Part shown: positions 1-8,904 of the stretch, in pieces
How the letters are laid out: each line of letters opens with the position of its first letter
Position numbering within the stretch: the stretch's first letter is position 1
NCBI RefSeq assembly: GCF_002008365.1
Contig: NZ_MRDL01000023.1
Span: 69,599-133,598 of the forward strand
From: Rhizobium leguminosarum bv. viciae USDA 2370
Lineage (GTDB): Bacteria > Pseudomonadota > Alphaproteobacteria > Rhizobiales > Rhizobiaceae
Reading direction: 5' to 3'
DNA: 64,000 nt
The notes under the pieces: generated by a model
The model's database searches: none
Told to the model about the DNA's origin: nothing
What the model saw: the letters and a program-made list of their open reading frames with translations, nothing else
Position numbers and translations under genes: made by a program

Positions 1-1
1 T

Positions 2-109
2 CTGGTGGGCGGCGGCAGCATGCCGACGATCGGCACGGCCAATGTCACCTTGACGCTGGCCGCCATGTGCTTCCGAAGCGGCCGCGACATTCTGAAGTCT
101 CTGCACTGA
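2..109 (+). CDS. GMC-family oxidoreductase, C-terminal end only (partial)
   Basis: The window opens inside a plus-strand reading frame that ends at a TGA at 107-109. The 35 visible residues include GGGSMPTIGTANVTLTLAA followed by a short basic helix. This matches the usual C-terminus of FAD-dependent glucose-methanol-choline oxidoreductases, where a G-S-x-x-P-T-x-G-x-x-N-x-T-L-T stretch carries the active-site Asn region. The next two genes encode a ferritin-like protein and a broken homologue of the small subunit of membrane FAD-sorbitol dehydrogenase, whose large subunit is a GMC enzyme. A sugar or alcohol dehydrogenase complex is therefore likely. The FAD-binding N-terminus lies outside the window, so substrate cannot be judged. 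Confidence 0.7.
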   Translation: MVGGGSMPTIGTANVTLTLAAMCFRSGRDILKSLH

Positions 110-208
110 ACAAAGACCAATATCCGATACGCGGAACGAACTGCGGGACTCGACGCAAGCGACACGAAGCCGGACTGTGCACCTAACTATATTCCAGGGA
201 GCTTGAGG

Positions 209-1327
209 ATGGATCCTTATGGCATTAAGACGCTCGATGAGCTGAAAGAGTTTCTCCACCGTGCGATGCAGCTCGAACATGCGACGATTCCGCCGTATCT
301 GACTGCACTTTACTCGATTAAGCCCGGTGTAAACCGGGATGCGGCGCAAGTTCTTCGCGTGATCGTCGTGGAAGAAATGCTGGATTTGACCATTGCGGCC
401 AATATCCTCAATGCCATCGGTGGCACGCCGGATCTTACTAGGCCAGATTTCGCGGTTAACTATCCCGCCTCGCTCCCTGACGGCGAGACCGACTTTAAGG
501 TCAGCATACAGGCTTTCAGCCGTGAAGCGCTGGCGACATTCTTGAAAATCGAGCGGCCGGCCCGGCGCCCCGAACATCTCGCTGGCATGGGCCTGATACA
601 ACGCAAGAACTCCCCGCATATCACAGCGCTTGGCAGTGATCCGAGGCACGAAGATCTCCATTTTTACAGTATTGGCGAGTTCTATTCGGCAATCGCAGAC
701 GGCATCAAATACTTAGAAGCCGAAGCGCGCCGGGCGGGCACAACGATTTTTATCGGCGACAAGTTTCGGCAGATTACCTCGGAATATTATTATTCCGGCG
801 GCGGTGAGTTGTTTCCCGTGACCGATCTGAAAAGCGCCCTCGAAGCCATAGAGCTCATCATGGAACAGGGGGAAGGTGACGGTGGTGGTATCTACGACGA
901 TGACGAGCACGAACTGGCCCATTACTATCGTTTCGATGAACTGGTCAAAGGCCGCTATTACCGGAAAGGTGATCAGCCCGACCACCCCACGGGTCCGCAT
1001 TTGCAGGTCGACTGGGAAGGCGCTTATGCCATCAAACCGAACCTCAAGGTGGCGGAAATATCCAAAGGCTCGGAATTGCGTGAGGCGGCGACCGACTTCA
1101 ATACATGTTATGGCGAGTTTCTGGAGCTTTTGACGCGTGCCTATAATGGCCAGCCGAGCTTGCTGCTGGAAGCCGTTCCGATCATGTTCGAATTCCGCAA
1201 TATAATCGTTGAACTGATCCGCAATCCCCTGCCGGGCCATCCCGGTAAGTACAGCAGCCCCACCTACGAGATTCCCCACAGTGCCAAACAGGCAGCTGTC
1301 ACCGGGCAGGCGGAGGTGATCGCATGA
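209..1327 (+). CDS. Ferritin-like domain protein (VioB/iminophenylpyruvate-dimer-synthase-like)
   Basis: A 372-residue protein. The ATG at 209 is preferred over an in-frame TTG six bases upstream because AGGGAG lies eight bases before it. The N-terminal ~230 residues resemble the ferritin-like domain found in VioB and related proteins: an early LEHATIPPYLTALYS helix, a VEEMLDLTIAANILNAIGG helix with Glu residues able to bind metal, and a later helix with ALEAIELIMEQGEG. In other bacteria such proteins occur as stand-alone genes beside GMC oxidoreductases; their reaction is mostly unknown. The stop codon overlaps the next start (ATGA), indicating translational coupling with the dehydrogenase small-subunit remnant. 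I infer a redox role in this operon, not a defined reaction. Confidence 0.72.
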   Translation: MDPYGIKTLDELKEFLHRAMQLEHATIPPYLTALYSIKPGVNRDAAQVLRVIVVEEMLDLTIAANILNAIGGTPDLTRPDFAVNYPASLPDGETDFKVSIQAFSREALATFLKIERPARRPEHLAGMGLIQRKNSPHITALGSDPRHEDLHFYSIGEFYSAIADGIKYLEAEARRAGTTIFIGDKFRQITSEYYYSGGGELFPVTDLKSALEAIELIMEQGEGDGGGIYDDDEHELAHYYRFDELVKGRYYRKGDQPDHPTGPHLQVDWEGAYAIKPNLKVAEISKGSELREAATDFNTCYGEFLELLTRAYNGQPSLLLEAVPIMFEFRNIIVELIRNPLPGHPGKYSSPTYEIPHSAKQAAVTGQAEVIA

Positions 1328-1598
1328 GTAGCCGTTTCGATGCATTTCTCGACCTTTCTGTCGAATTGACGGCCGTTTCCCGCTTCGATCTTTTGGGAGG
1401 GGGCCTGGCGGAACTCTCGACACGCTCGACACGGTGGTCGGGAGCGAGGTCGCCGACACGCTGCTCACCGCCCTTCGTCACCTTGCCCCATCCGTTCAGT
1501 TCCACATCCGTGCACCAACGCCAGAAAACATAAGACATAAAATCACTGTTCCTCTTCGCATTCAGATGGGAGATCGCACGACAGCCGAGCCGTACTAA
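1324..1598 (+). pseudogene. FAD-dependent sorbitol-dehydrogenase-type small subunit, frameshifted
   Basis: Starts at an ATGA overlap with the ferritin-like gene. The first ~30 residues (FDAFLDLSVELTAVSRFDLL followed by GGGLAE) match the N-terminus of the small-subunit family PF12318 (membrane-bound FAD sugar/sorbitol dehydrogenases). After about position 1412 the similarity moves to another frame, where TLDTLDTVVGSEVADTLL continues the same family pattern and runs to a TAA at 1596-1598. One frame change therefore separates two homologous halves. The far C-terminal part looks unlike the family, so the gene is probably decayed rather than a single base-call error. It would have partnered the GMC subunit whose end opens the window. 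Confidence 0.6.
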
Positions 1599-1619
1599 AC
1601 CGCGCGGGCCGCGGGCCGT

Positions 1620-2470
1620 TCAATCCACGGGGACCGGCAATTTTAACAATGATTGCCGGTCGATCTTGCCTGTTCCGGTCTTCGGCAGTTCGGCGACATA
1701 CTGAATTATGCGTGGGTATTTGTGGGGCATCAAAGTCGATTTCACGTAGTCGCGCAGGATGCGGGTTTGCACATCGCCGTGCACTGCGCCATCGCGCAAT
1801 TTCACCGCGGCCCGCAATGTCATACGGCGATCCTCCAATTTCATGTGCGAGGATGGCGCACTCATGCACGTAGGGATGTTCGTTGAGGCAGCGTTCAACC
1901 TCCATCGGCCAGACCCATTGCCCGGAGACTTTGATCAAATCGTCGGTGCGACCCAGAAAGTAATAATAACCATCCAGTCTCCACGCATCGTCTCGCTCGT
2001 CTTGTCGGCGCGGTTCCAATAGCAAGGCGCGGAAGAATGACCGCGGATGAGCATTGCGCCCTCCTCGCCCGGTTCTACCGGCTCACCATCTGGCGTGACG
2101 AGCCTGATTTCGTAGCCCGGAACGCGCGCGCCGGCGGCACCGATACGGTGATCGTCGAGTTGATTGGAAAGATAGATGTGTAAAAGCTCGGTCGAACCCA
2201 GCCCTTCGGTCGGACCGTGCCCGGTAAGATGTTTCCAGGCATTGTAGATGTCTTCCGGGAGGATTTCGGCCGCCGACTCGATTGCCGCAGCGACGAGAGA
2301 TCCGTTGTCTTGGCTGAATTTGCGCGAACTAGAGCAGTGTAGAGGGTCGGCAACCCAAAAAGTACGGTTGGTTTGAACGTTTCGACCATGTCCAGCACGG
2401 CCTCAGGCGCGGGGAACTGGCCTTCCGCACAGTGCCAGTTTGATCCCTTGTTGCTGGTCCAGTCTCCCAC
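1620..2470 (-). pseudogene. Acyl-CoA ligase (benzoate-CoA-ligase-like), decayed C-terminal remnant
   Basis: Three overlapping minus-strand frames together spell the C-terminal half of an AMP-forming aromatic acyl-CoA ligase. The first contains EAVLDMVETFKPTVLFGLPT and LYTALVRA (to ~2330). A second begins near 2025 with GYYYFLGRTDDLIKVSGQWV and WPMEVE, the hinge region of the family. The third (to 1620) ends PHKYPRIIQYVAELPKTGTG plus KIDRQSLLK, the C-terminal catalytic-Lys motif. At least two or three frame changes are needed to join them, and the N-terminal half with the AMP-binding P-loop is absent. The gene cannot make an enzyme. It is convergent with the dehydrogenase remnant. Confidence 0.72.
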
Positions 2471-2544
2471 TTTGCATCCGAGTGGCTGTCATGCAGCACC
2501 GCCTCTCGCATTTTCCTCGGTTTTGGCGATGCCGAATGCAACTG

Positions 2545-4023
2545 TCAGAATTGCTCTTTCACTGTGTCGACCGCTGCCAGAAGGAGATGAACCCCCTTCT
2601 CGATCTGCTGTGGGGTCAGGGCTGAATACCCCATTACAAGCCCGAGCTTGTCTGCCGTCGCCTCATCTGGTTGTGGCTCATAAAGGGCTGAGATGCCATG
2701 AACTCCAATGCCGGCGCGTTGTGCGGTTTCCTGCAAAGCCGTCTCGGACGACTTCGGCAATTCGTTGAACCAGACCACAACATGCAATCCGGCATCAGCG
2801 CCTTCCACCGTGACCCGCTCGCCGAATGCGCACTGCAGTGCTTTCAACAACGTCTCACGGCGGTCTCTGTTCAGCCGCCGTACGCGGCGCACATGGCCTT
2901 CATAACCACCGCGTTCGATGAAAGCCGCCAAGGCTTCCTGCTCGGTCACCGGCGAATGTCTGTCGAACAGTTGCTTGGCGGTTGCGAACACGTCCTGCAG
3001 TTTCGGCGGCACAACGAGATATCCGATGCGCATCATCGGCGACAGCGTTTTGGAAATCGTACCGAGATAGATGACGTTGCTTCCAGCCTCCAGACTATGA
3101 ACAGGAGGCACCGGACTGATGTCATAGCGGTATTCGCTGTCGTAATCGTCCTCAATCACGTAGGCGTTGTTTTCCCGCGCCCATTCGAGAAGTTGATGAC
3201 GGCGAGAAATCGGCATCACGCCGCCAAGCGGAAACTGGTGGGAAGGGGTGACATAGGCCAGATGAACCCGTACTCCCTCCAAGAGCTCGGTCTTCAGACC
3301 CTCGCCGTCGACGGCGAGGGGGACCGGAGAGGCGCCGGTGCTGGCGAAGATCTGACGAGCCATTCGATAGCTAGGGTTTTCGATGACGAACTCGCTGCCA
3401 GGGTCGAGCAGAAGCCGTGCGCAAAGGTCTAAGCCTTGCTGGGATCCGTTCACGATGATGATTTGCTCCAGATCGCACTGCAATGTTCTGGCGCGCCAAA
3501 GATATCCTCGCAGGGCTTGCCGTAAACGCCGCGATCCTCGCGGGTCATCATAGGCAAGTCGGCTCGGTCGCTGAGCGATGACCGCATTGACAGCTTTCTT
3601 CCAGGCAAGCGCCGGAAAATCGGATGGAGCGAGGTCTCCGTAACGGAAATCAATCATAAGTGAGTTGGGCAAACAATCGAGCCATGGCGGTGTCGCCCGA
3701 AGTCTTTCGCCATAGGCCGACAGGCGCTGAGCACCCTGCTGCTTGAGCCTGGCATCGCTCGGACGCTGTCCGAATGGAAACGCTGCAACCCGCGCGCGGG
3801 CACCTTGGCGCTGCTCCACGAAGCCCTCCCCCGCAAGCTGCTCATAGGCGACTGTCACCGTCGTTCGCGACACACCAAGTTCATTCGCCAGATTTCGCGA
3901 TGATGGCAACTGACCGCCAGCTTCATAAACGTGGCTCAGGATCTGATCCTTGAGCGCCTCGTAGATCTGGCGTGCTCCCATTTTCGCGTGCTTGGCTACT
4001 GCCTGGCTTTCCAACTGGACCAT
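2545..4023 (-). CDS. MocR-type regulator (GntR HTH + aminotransferase-like domain)
   Basis: A 492-residue protein when started at the ATG at 4023 (MVQLESQAV...). A longer frame upstream lacks family similarity and would overlap the divergent gene. Residues ~18-80 form a GntR winged helix with QLPSSRNLANELGVSRTTVT. The remainder is a fold-type-I aminotransferase-like domain with YVIEDDYDSEYRYD and the PLP-binding lysine in YLGTISKTLSPMMRIGYL. MocR proteins bind PLP and usually control adjacent PLP-enzyme or vitamin B6 genes. This one is transcribed away from a methionine gamma-lyase-like gene with about 80 bases between starts, which is the classic regulator-target arrangement. I infer that it regulates that gene; the effector is unknown. 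Confidence 0.85.
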   Translation of the reverse strand: MVQLESQAVAKHAKMGARQIYEALKDQILSHVYEAGGQLPSSRNLANELGVSRTTVTVAYEQLAGEGFVEQRQGARARVAAFPFGQRPSDARLKQQGAQRLSAYGERLRATPPWLDCLPNSLMIDFRYGDLAPSDFPALAWKKAVNAVIAQRPSRLAYDDPRGSRRLRQALRGYLWRARTLQCDLEQIIIVNGSQQGLDLCARLLLDPGSEFVIENPSYRMARQIFASTGASPVPLAVDGEGLKTELLEGVRVHLAYVTPSHQFPLGGVMPISRRHQLLEWARENNAYVIEDDYDSEYRYDISPVPPVHSLEAGSNVIYLGTISKTLSPMMRIGYLVVPPKLQDVFATAKQLFDRHSPVTEQEALAAFIERGGYEGHVRRVRRLNRDRRETLLKALQCAFGERVTVEGADAGLHVVVWFNELPKSSETALQETAQRAGIGVHGISALYEPQPDEATADKLGLVMGYSALTPQQIEKGVHLLLAAVDTVKEQF

Positions 4024-4102
4024 TTTCTTTCCGCAGAACTGGATGTTTCGAGCGGACCAGTATGCTGCCACTGTGGTCGGAAGCAAAGAGGATACCGAAC
4101 CA

Positions 4103-5338
4103 ATGACGGCCAGCAGCGAACAAGACAATGTCCAGGACCACTCCGATCCGTCGCATGGCGCGCGTCTCGGATTTGATACCCGCGCAATCCATCACGCGTT
4201 CGATCCTGCTGACTTCTCAAGAGCAGTGCAGCCACCTGTCTTTCTGACATCGACCTATGGCTTTGAGAGCGTTGCGGCAAATGATGCCGCCGCAGCGCTC
4301 GGGGGCAGGCTGTATGCCCGCGAATATAACCCGACCACAGAGATCCTCGAGAAGAGGCTCGCCAACCTGGAAGGGGCCGAGGCAGGGCTTGTGGTATCGA
4401 CCGGAATGGCCGCGTTCGGCACCCTGGTCCTATCTTTGCTGTCGCAGGGAGATGAGCTTGTCGTGCACAAGACGCTCTATTCGAATACGGTTGCGATGGT
4501 CGAGCAGTGTCTGCCTCGCTTCGGGATCAGGGTAGTCCCGGTTGACCTATCGAATCCGAACAATCTCGACGCGGCGATCACAGATAAAACCCGTTTGGTC
4601 TATTTCGAGACGCCGGTAAATCCGCTAAGCGCCATCCTCGATATCTCCGCCATCGCAGCGCGCGCCCATGCGCGGAATGTAAAGGTCGCGGTCGATAGCA
4701 CTTTCGCTTCGCCGTCACTGCAGCGCCCGATCGAGCACGGCGCAGACATTGTGCTGCATTCGCTGACGAAATACATCAACGGGCACGGCGATACCCTGGG
4801 CGGAGCGCTGCTTGGAGACGCTGAAACACTCCATACGCTGCACGAAACCGGCCTGCGCTACATCACAGGGGCGACATTGTCGCCGCACTCTGCATTCCTG
4901 ATCCTGCGCGGCCTGAAGACGCTGTCTCTGCGGATGGAGCGACACAGTGCTTCGGCACTGATAGTCGCGCACATGCTTGAGGCGCATCCCGCCGTTGCCT
5001 GGGTGAGCTATCCCTTCCTGGACTCCCATCCCGATCATACGATCGCCCACAAGCAAATGACGCAGGGGGCCGGCATGCTTGCTTTCGGCCTTCATGCGGG
5101 CTTCGACGGTGCACGGACGATGCTGGACCGGCTTCAACTGCTGACGCGCGCCGTGAGCCTGGGGGACACGGACAGTCTCATCTATCATCCGGCCAGCATA
5201 ACCCGGGCGCGCCAGGCGCTCCGGAAAGATGCTCATCTGATCGAAGGAGTTGGGGAAGACCTCGTCCGTCTCTCGGTCGGGCTTGAAGATGTCAGCGACC
5301 TCGTCGCCGATCTGCGTCAGGCTCTGCAAGATTTATGA
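4103..5338 (+). CDS. Cys/Met-metabolism PLP-dependent lyase (methionine gamma-lyase / cystathionine lyase-like)
   Basis: A 411-residue cytosolic enzyme. The ATG at 4103 follows an AGAGGA sequence at good distance. Family hallmarks are TRAIHHAFDPADFSRAVQPP, the YAREYNPTTEILEKRLANLE segment, ALEGAEAG-like LEGAEAGLVVSTGMAA, and the PLP-lysine region VLHSLTKYINGHGDTLGG. The C-terminus ends VRLSVGLEDVSDLVADL, also typical. The family includes methionine gamma-lyase, cystathionine gamma-synthase and beta-lyases; length and active-site text fit a gamma-lyase but do not fix the substrate. It lies divergent from a MocR regulator and upstream of a truncated DapA-family gene, which suggests catabolism of an amino acid to a 2-oxoacid and on to aldolase-type chemistry. 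Confidence 0.85.
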   Translation: MTASSEQDNVQDHSDPSHGARLGFDTRAIHHAFDPADFSRAVQPPVFLTSTYGFESVAANDAAAALGGRLYAREYNPTTEILEKRLANLEGAEAGLVVSTGMAAFGTLVLSLLSQGDELVVHKTLYSNTVAMVEQCLPRFGIRVVPVDLSNPNNLDAAITDKTRLVYFETPVNPLSAILDISAIAARAHARNVKVAVDSTFASPSLQRPIEHGADIVLHSLTKYINGHGDTLGGALLGDAETLHTLHETGLRYITGATLSPHSAFLILRGLKTLSLRMERHSASALIVAHMLEAHPAVAWVSYPFLDSHPDHTIAHKQMTQGAGMLAFGLHAGFDGARTMLDRLQLLTRAVSLGDTDSLIYHPASITRARQALRKDAHLIEGVGEDLVRLSVGLEDVSDLVADLRQALQDL

Positions 5339-5399
5339 CGTGGCAGGGCTCAATCGATAACCAACGTCTCGGCAAATGAGACGAACCCCGGAGTATAAA

Positions 5400-5489
5400 A
5401 TGAAATTTTTGAGCGGCCTGTCCGCGTTCCCTATCACGCCCATGGATCGCGACGGCCAGATCGATGCGGAAGCGGCATCGTCAACTTAA
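5400..5489 (+). pseudogene. DapA-family lyase/aldolase, N-terminal stub cut by an IS element
   Basis: GGAG six bases before the ATG at 5400 opens a frame reading MKFLSGLSAFPITPMDRDGQ then IDAEA. This is the start of a dihydrodipicolinate-synthase-family protein (the F-P-I-T-P-M motif precedes the first barrel strand). Similarity stops at 5473, where the terminal inverted repeat of an IS6-family element begins, and the frame closes by chance at 5489. The remainder of the gene is not found on the other side of the element. It was probably co-transcribed with the upstream PLP lyase, 61 bases away. Confidence 0.7.
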
Positions 5490-6282
5490 CGGAATGTGGA
5501 ATTCGATGTGCGATGAAGGTTGATGACAGACCGTGATCCACTCTATCGTCGACATTGCTTTCCCGCTGAAGTTATTGCCCACGCCGTGTGGCTCTATTTC
5601 CGTTTCCCTCTGAGCCTGCGAATGGTCGAGGACTTGCTGGCTGCCCGTGGGATCATTGTCTCGCACCAGACCGTCCGGCTGTGGGCGGAGAAATTCGGCC
5701 ACACCTTTGCCAACGAGATCCGTCGTCGATCATCCGGTCGGCTTGGGGACAAGTGGCATCTCGATGAAGCCGTTGTTTCAATTCCGCGGCAAGAAGCATT
5801 GGCTGTGGCGCGCAGTTGATCAGGACGGTTTCGTCCTGGAGGTTCTCGTACAAAGCCGCCGAAATGCAAAGGCCGCCAAGCGCCTGATGCGCAAGCTCTT
5901 GAAGGGTCAGGGACGGTCGCCGCGTGCGATGATCACCGACAAGCTGCAGTCCTACGGCGCAGCAAAGCGAGAGATCATGCCGGGTGTAGATCATCGCTCC
6001 CACAAAGGGTTGAATAATCGGGCGGAGAATTCTCACCAACCAGTCCGGCGGCGAGAGCGGATCATGAAGCGCTTCAAGTCACAGCGACATCTACAACGCT
6101 TCGTCTCCATCCATGATCCGATCGCCAACCTATTTCAAATCCCGCGCCACGACATCTCCTCCGGCCACCATCGCGAACTGCGCACGGCGGCGATGAGCCT
6201 GTGGGCGAAAATTGCCCGAGCATGAGAGATATCTGCGGATGGCGTCTTTCGCTGGCCTTTCATCCCTTAAGTTTACGATGCC
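5474..6282 (+). mobile_element. IS6-family insertion sequence, 809 bp
   Basis: The ends are inverted repeats: GGCATCGTCAACTTAACGG at 5474-5492 and its near-complement CCCTTAAGTTTACGATGCC at 6264-6282. The element contains one transposase gene reading left to right and has the ~0.8 kb length usual for the family. The left flank (GCGGAAGC) and right flank (GGCGGGAT) are not an 8-bp direct repeat. IS6 elements normally create 8-bp duplications and move by cointegrate formation, so the missing duplication suggests recombination or a deletion on one side after insertion. The left end sits inside a DapA-family gene whose remainder is lost. Confidence 0.85.
5523..6225 (+). pseudogene. IS6-family transposase, single frameshift
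   Basis: Two overlapping frames together give a complete IS6-type DDE transposase of about 234 residues. The first frame (5523 onward) carries the N-terminal HTH region, with HCFPAEVIAHAVWLYFRFPL, and DKWHLDE with the first catalytic Asp. Near 5782 one extra C appears to shift the frame; the second frame continues GKKHWLWRAVDQDG, then ITDKLQSYGAAKRE with the second Asp, and NNRAENSHQPVRRRER with the catalytic Glu. All three catalytic residues are present, so decay is slight. IS6 transposases are normally a single frame, so this copy is predicted to be inactive unless the extra base is a sequencing error. Confidence 0.8.
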
Positions 6283-6434
6283 GGCGGGATTGGCAGATGC
6301 GCCTGCCATGATCTGCCTAACAGGTACGGACAGTTAGGGCTTGGTCTTAGCATGCAGTCACGACTTGATGTAAGGTCGCATCAACTGCTTTGCCTCTTGA
6401 AAAAATCCGCTCATTCGTCAGGCGAGCACATCAG

Positions 6435-7640
6435 CTACGAGGCAATACCAGCAATCGCTTCCAGGAATGCATCGATCTCTTCCTCGGTATTGTAATAATG
6501 TGGCGACGTTCGCACCACGGGCGGGAGTTGTCGCGTAGAGGCGTCGACGGGTGTACTGGAAGGAGGGGAAACTGAGACGTTGATTCCCTTGCCTGTCAAA
6601 TAAGCCATGACAGCTGACGAGTCCCAGTCGTTGACAGTGAATGAGATGATGGACGCAAGGGGCGTCCCGAGATCATGTACGGACACGGCACGCATCCCCC
6701 TCAGGCCTTCGCGAAGCTTTGACGAAAGGTGATTGCAGCGCTCTTCGATATTTTCGAGCCCAATGTCGAGCGCGTAGTCCACTGCTGCCCGCAGGCCGAG
6801 ACGAACCGAATAGTTCTTCTCCCACGTTTCAAAACGTCTGGCATCAGGTCTCAATTCGTATCGATCCGGTGCAGTCAAAGGCGCACCATAGAGATCGATC
6901 ATGGCTGGCTCGATCTTCTCCAGGACGGATTTGCGCATGTACATGAAACCAGTGCCCCGCGGCGCACGGAGAAACTTCCTGCCCGTAGCGGTAAGGATGT
7001 CGCAGCCAAGGGCGTTAACATCCATCGGGATTTGCCCCGCGGCTTGGCATGCGTCGAGCAGATAGAGAATGCCATTTTCGCGCGCTATTCGGCCGATCGC
7101 TGCTGCTGGATTGATAAGCCCGCCGTTGGTCGGGATCCAGGTGACCGCTATCAACCGAACGCGATCATCGATCATTTTCGCCAGTGCGTCCGGATCAAGG
7201 ACCCCAGAAGCGTCATTCGGAATGACTTCGATCGATACGCCGGTGCGCTTGGCAACCTGCAGAAAGGCGATGTAGTTGGCTGCAAATTCGGCACTTGCCG
7301 TCAGGATCCGGTCTCCAGGTCCGAAAGAGAGGGAATAGAAGGCGCGTTGCCAAGCGATCGTCGCATTTTCAGCTATCGCAATCTCGTCGCGGCCACAGTT
7401 TACGAATGTAGCCAAGCTGTCATATGTCCCCTCCAGTAGAGAGTTGGACTCAGCTGCGGCTTCGTATCCGCCGATCTCCCCTTCCCGCCTTAGGTACCCA
7501 ACCACCGCTTCAATAACAGGGCTCGGCATCAGCGCAGCGCCAGCATTGTTAAGGTGGTTTCTGTTTTTTGTGCCGGGGGTATCAGCACGCAAGCGAAGAA
7601 GGTCCAAAGTCTTGCGAGCGTTGCGGCTGATTTGCGACAT
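6435..7640 (-). CDS. Class-V-fold PLP aminotransferase / cysteine-desulfurase-like enzyme
   Basis: A 401-residue protein. The start at 7640 (MSQISRNARKT) has AAGGAAGG a few bases upstream; a longer frame to 7760 has no family support. Class-V features are RNHLNNAGAALMPSPVIEAV at the N-terminus, LLDACQAAGQIPMDVNALGC with the PLP-contacting Asp, and TATGRKFLRAPRGTGFMYMR with the PLP lysine. The family includes cysteine desulfurases, selenocysteine lyases and isopenicillin-N-epimerase-like proteins. No clear catalytic-Cys loop of true NifS/IscS is visible. Its neighbours (RidA, nitrilase, sulfite-oxidase-like enzyme) are consistent with a C-S or C-N lyase step in a catabolic pathway; that link is inferred. 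Confidence 0.82.
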   Translation of the reverse strand: MSQISRNARKTLDLLRLRADTPGTKNRNHLNNAGAALMPSPVIEAVVGYLRREGEIGGYEAAAESNSLLEGTYDSLATFVNCGRDEIAIAENATIAWQRAFYSLSFGPGDRILTASAEFAANYIAFLQVAKRTGVSIEVIPNDASGVLDPDALAKMIDDRVRLIAVTWIPTNGGLINPAAAIGRIARENGILYLLDACQAAGQIPMDVNALGCDILTATGRKFLRAPRGTGFMYMRKSVLEKIEPAMIDLYGAPLTAPDRYELRPDARRFETWEKNYSVRLGLRAAVDYALDIGLENIEERCNHLSSKLREGLRGMRAVSVHDLGTPLASIISFTVNDWDSSAVMAYLTGKGINVSVSPPSSTPVDASTRQLPPVVRTSPHYYNTEEEIDAFLEAIAGIAS

Positions 7641-7803
7641 GAGGGATTCCTTCCTTTGATCGAGCGTAAATCTTGTTGACGCAATCGGCGTTGTCACGGA
7701 AGCTGACAACTTCGCAACCCGATGTGCAGAATTGAGCGACGGGGCGTAAGCGTCCGCCAATTCAGCCGGCCAGAGCGCTCCGCACAGTCCGATTTGCGAA
7801 ACT

Positions 7804-8724
7804 TCACGAAGACCAAGGTGAGTTTCTCAGAAGGCGTTGTTCGTCACGACGTAGCAGCTCTTTCACGAATTGCTTTACGGCTCTCACTCTTGGAAGATAA
7901 GCTAGATCCTGGTGTGCTGACATCCAGATCTCGCGCTCGCCGCTCAGTTCGTCGAGCACTGGAACGAGACCCAGGTTTAGACTGAGTGCGAATTCGGGAA
8001 GGGCTACAATTCCTGCGCCCGCAGACGCCGCGAACATCTGCGACATCATGCTATTTGAGCTGAACGCTATTTTTGGGGTGGGTACGAGTTCCTCTAGCCA
8101 GAGCACGCTTTCAAGCTGAATCAGCTCCTCGATATAGCCAACAAAGCGGTGCTCGCTAAGATCCGCCGCTTGAGAGGGAACTCCATTGCGCTCAAGATAA
8201 GCCTGCGAAGCGAATAAGCCAGTCTTGAAACGTCCGATCAGCTGACTGTCCAGAGAAGTTCCATGGGGCTTGAAGAAGCTTAGGAATAAATCCGCTTCCC
8301 GGCGAGCGACCCGAACCGTTTGCGGCGATGTTACAAGCTCGAGGTCAAGATCAGGGTGCCGGCTACTGAGTTCAACGAGGCGCTCGGAGAGATAAAGCGT
8401 TGCGATGCCTTCCATGGTGGCCAATCTGACTGTGCCGCGTATTTCGTCACGATTGCTTACGTCGCTGCGAAGAGCATTCACGCCGTTCTCGATTTCCTCC
8501 GCTCGCCGCATTGTAACCAGGCCGGCCGGTGTCAGCAGAAGTCCGTCCTTGGTCCGCTCGACGAGTGCACCGCCAACCGTATATTCCAGACGAGCAAGCC
8601 GGCGAGATACGGTGGAATGGCTGACTTTTAGTTCGCGAGCGGCGCCGGTCACGCTCTTGCACCGGACGACGATGAGGAAGAGTTTGAGATCGTCCCAATC
8701 AAGATGATCGATTGCAGTCGCCAT
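7804..8724 (-). CDS. LysR-family transcriptional regulator
   Basis: A 306-residue regulator. The N-terminal winged helix spans about residues 10-68, with KSVTGAARELKVSHSTVSRR and LARLEYTVGGALVERTKDG. It is followed by a periplasmic-binding-protein-like effector domain (RGTVRLATMEGIATLYLSER and later AGAGIVALPEFALSL). It is transcribed divergently from the RidA-nitrilase-sulfite-oxidase genes, with about 180 bases between starts, and is followed 163 bases downstream by the class-V aminotransferase on the same strand. That position makes it the likely activator of the cluster. LysR proteins of this subgroup (HTH with SHSTVSRRL) usually respond to small organic ligands; the inducer is unknown. 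Confidence 0.9.
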   Translation of the reverse strand: MATAIDHLDWDDLKLFLIVVRCKSVTGAARELKVSHSTVSRRLARLEYTVGGALVERTKDGLLLTPAGLVTMRRAEEIENGVNALRSDVSNRDEIRGTVRLATMEGIATLYLSERLVELSSRHPDLDLELVTSPQTVRVARREADLFLSFFKPHGTSLDSQLIGRFKTGLFASQAYLERNGVPSQAADLSEHRFVGYIEELIQLESVLWLEELVPTPKIAFSSNSMMSQMFAASAGAGIVALPEFALSLNLGLVPVLDELSGEREIWMSAHQDLAYLPRVRAVKQFVKELLRRDEQRLLRNSPWSS

Positions 8725-8904
8725 GCTACCTCCGTCTATTTTTGCACAGGGTAGTGCATCCTATTCGGGTTGGCTCGCAAATTCGTTTTGATAGTTTCAA
8801 ACGTGCTGTGCCGCTGTATGTGTGGTGCGCAGTGAAGCAAAATATCTTGCGGAAACGCTTATCGCCAGCAGCCCGCACTACTTGAACCTACCTTGGGAGA
8901 ACGC

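Noticed and set aside
713-1468. Long minus-strand frame opposite the ferritin-like gene
   Set aside because: Antisense to a well-supported gene, with no similarity, and codon use that mirrors the plus strand.
2698-3432. Plus-strand frame of 244 codons inside the MocR gene
   Set aside because: Antisense shadow of a strongly conserved regulator; no ribosome site.
3992-4102. Upstream extension of the methionine gamma-lyase-like protein
   Set aside because: It overlaps the start of the divergent MocR gene and lacks family similarity; a proper ribosome site precedes the ATG at 4103.
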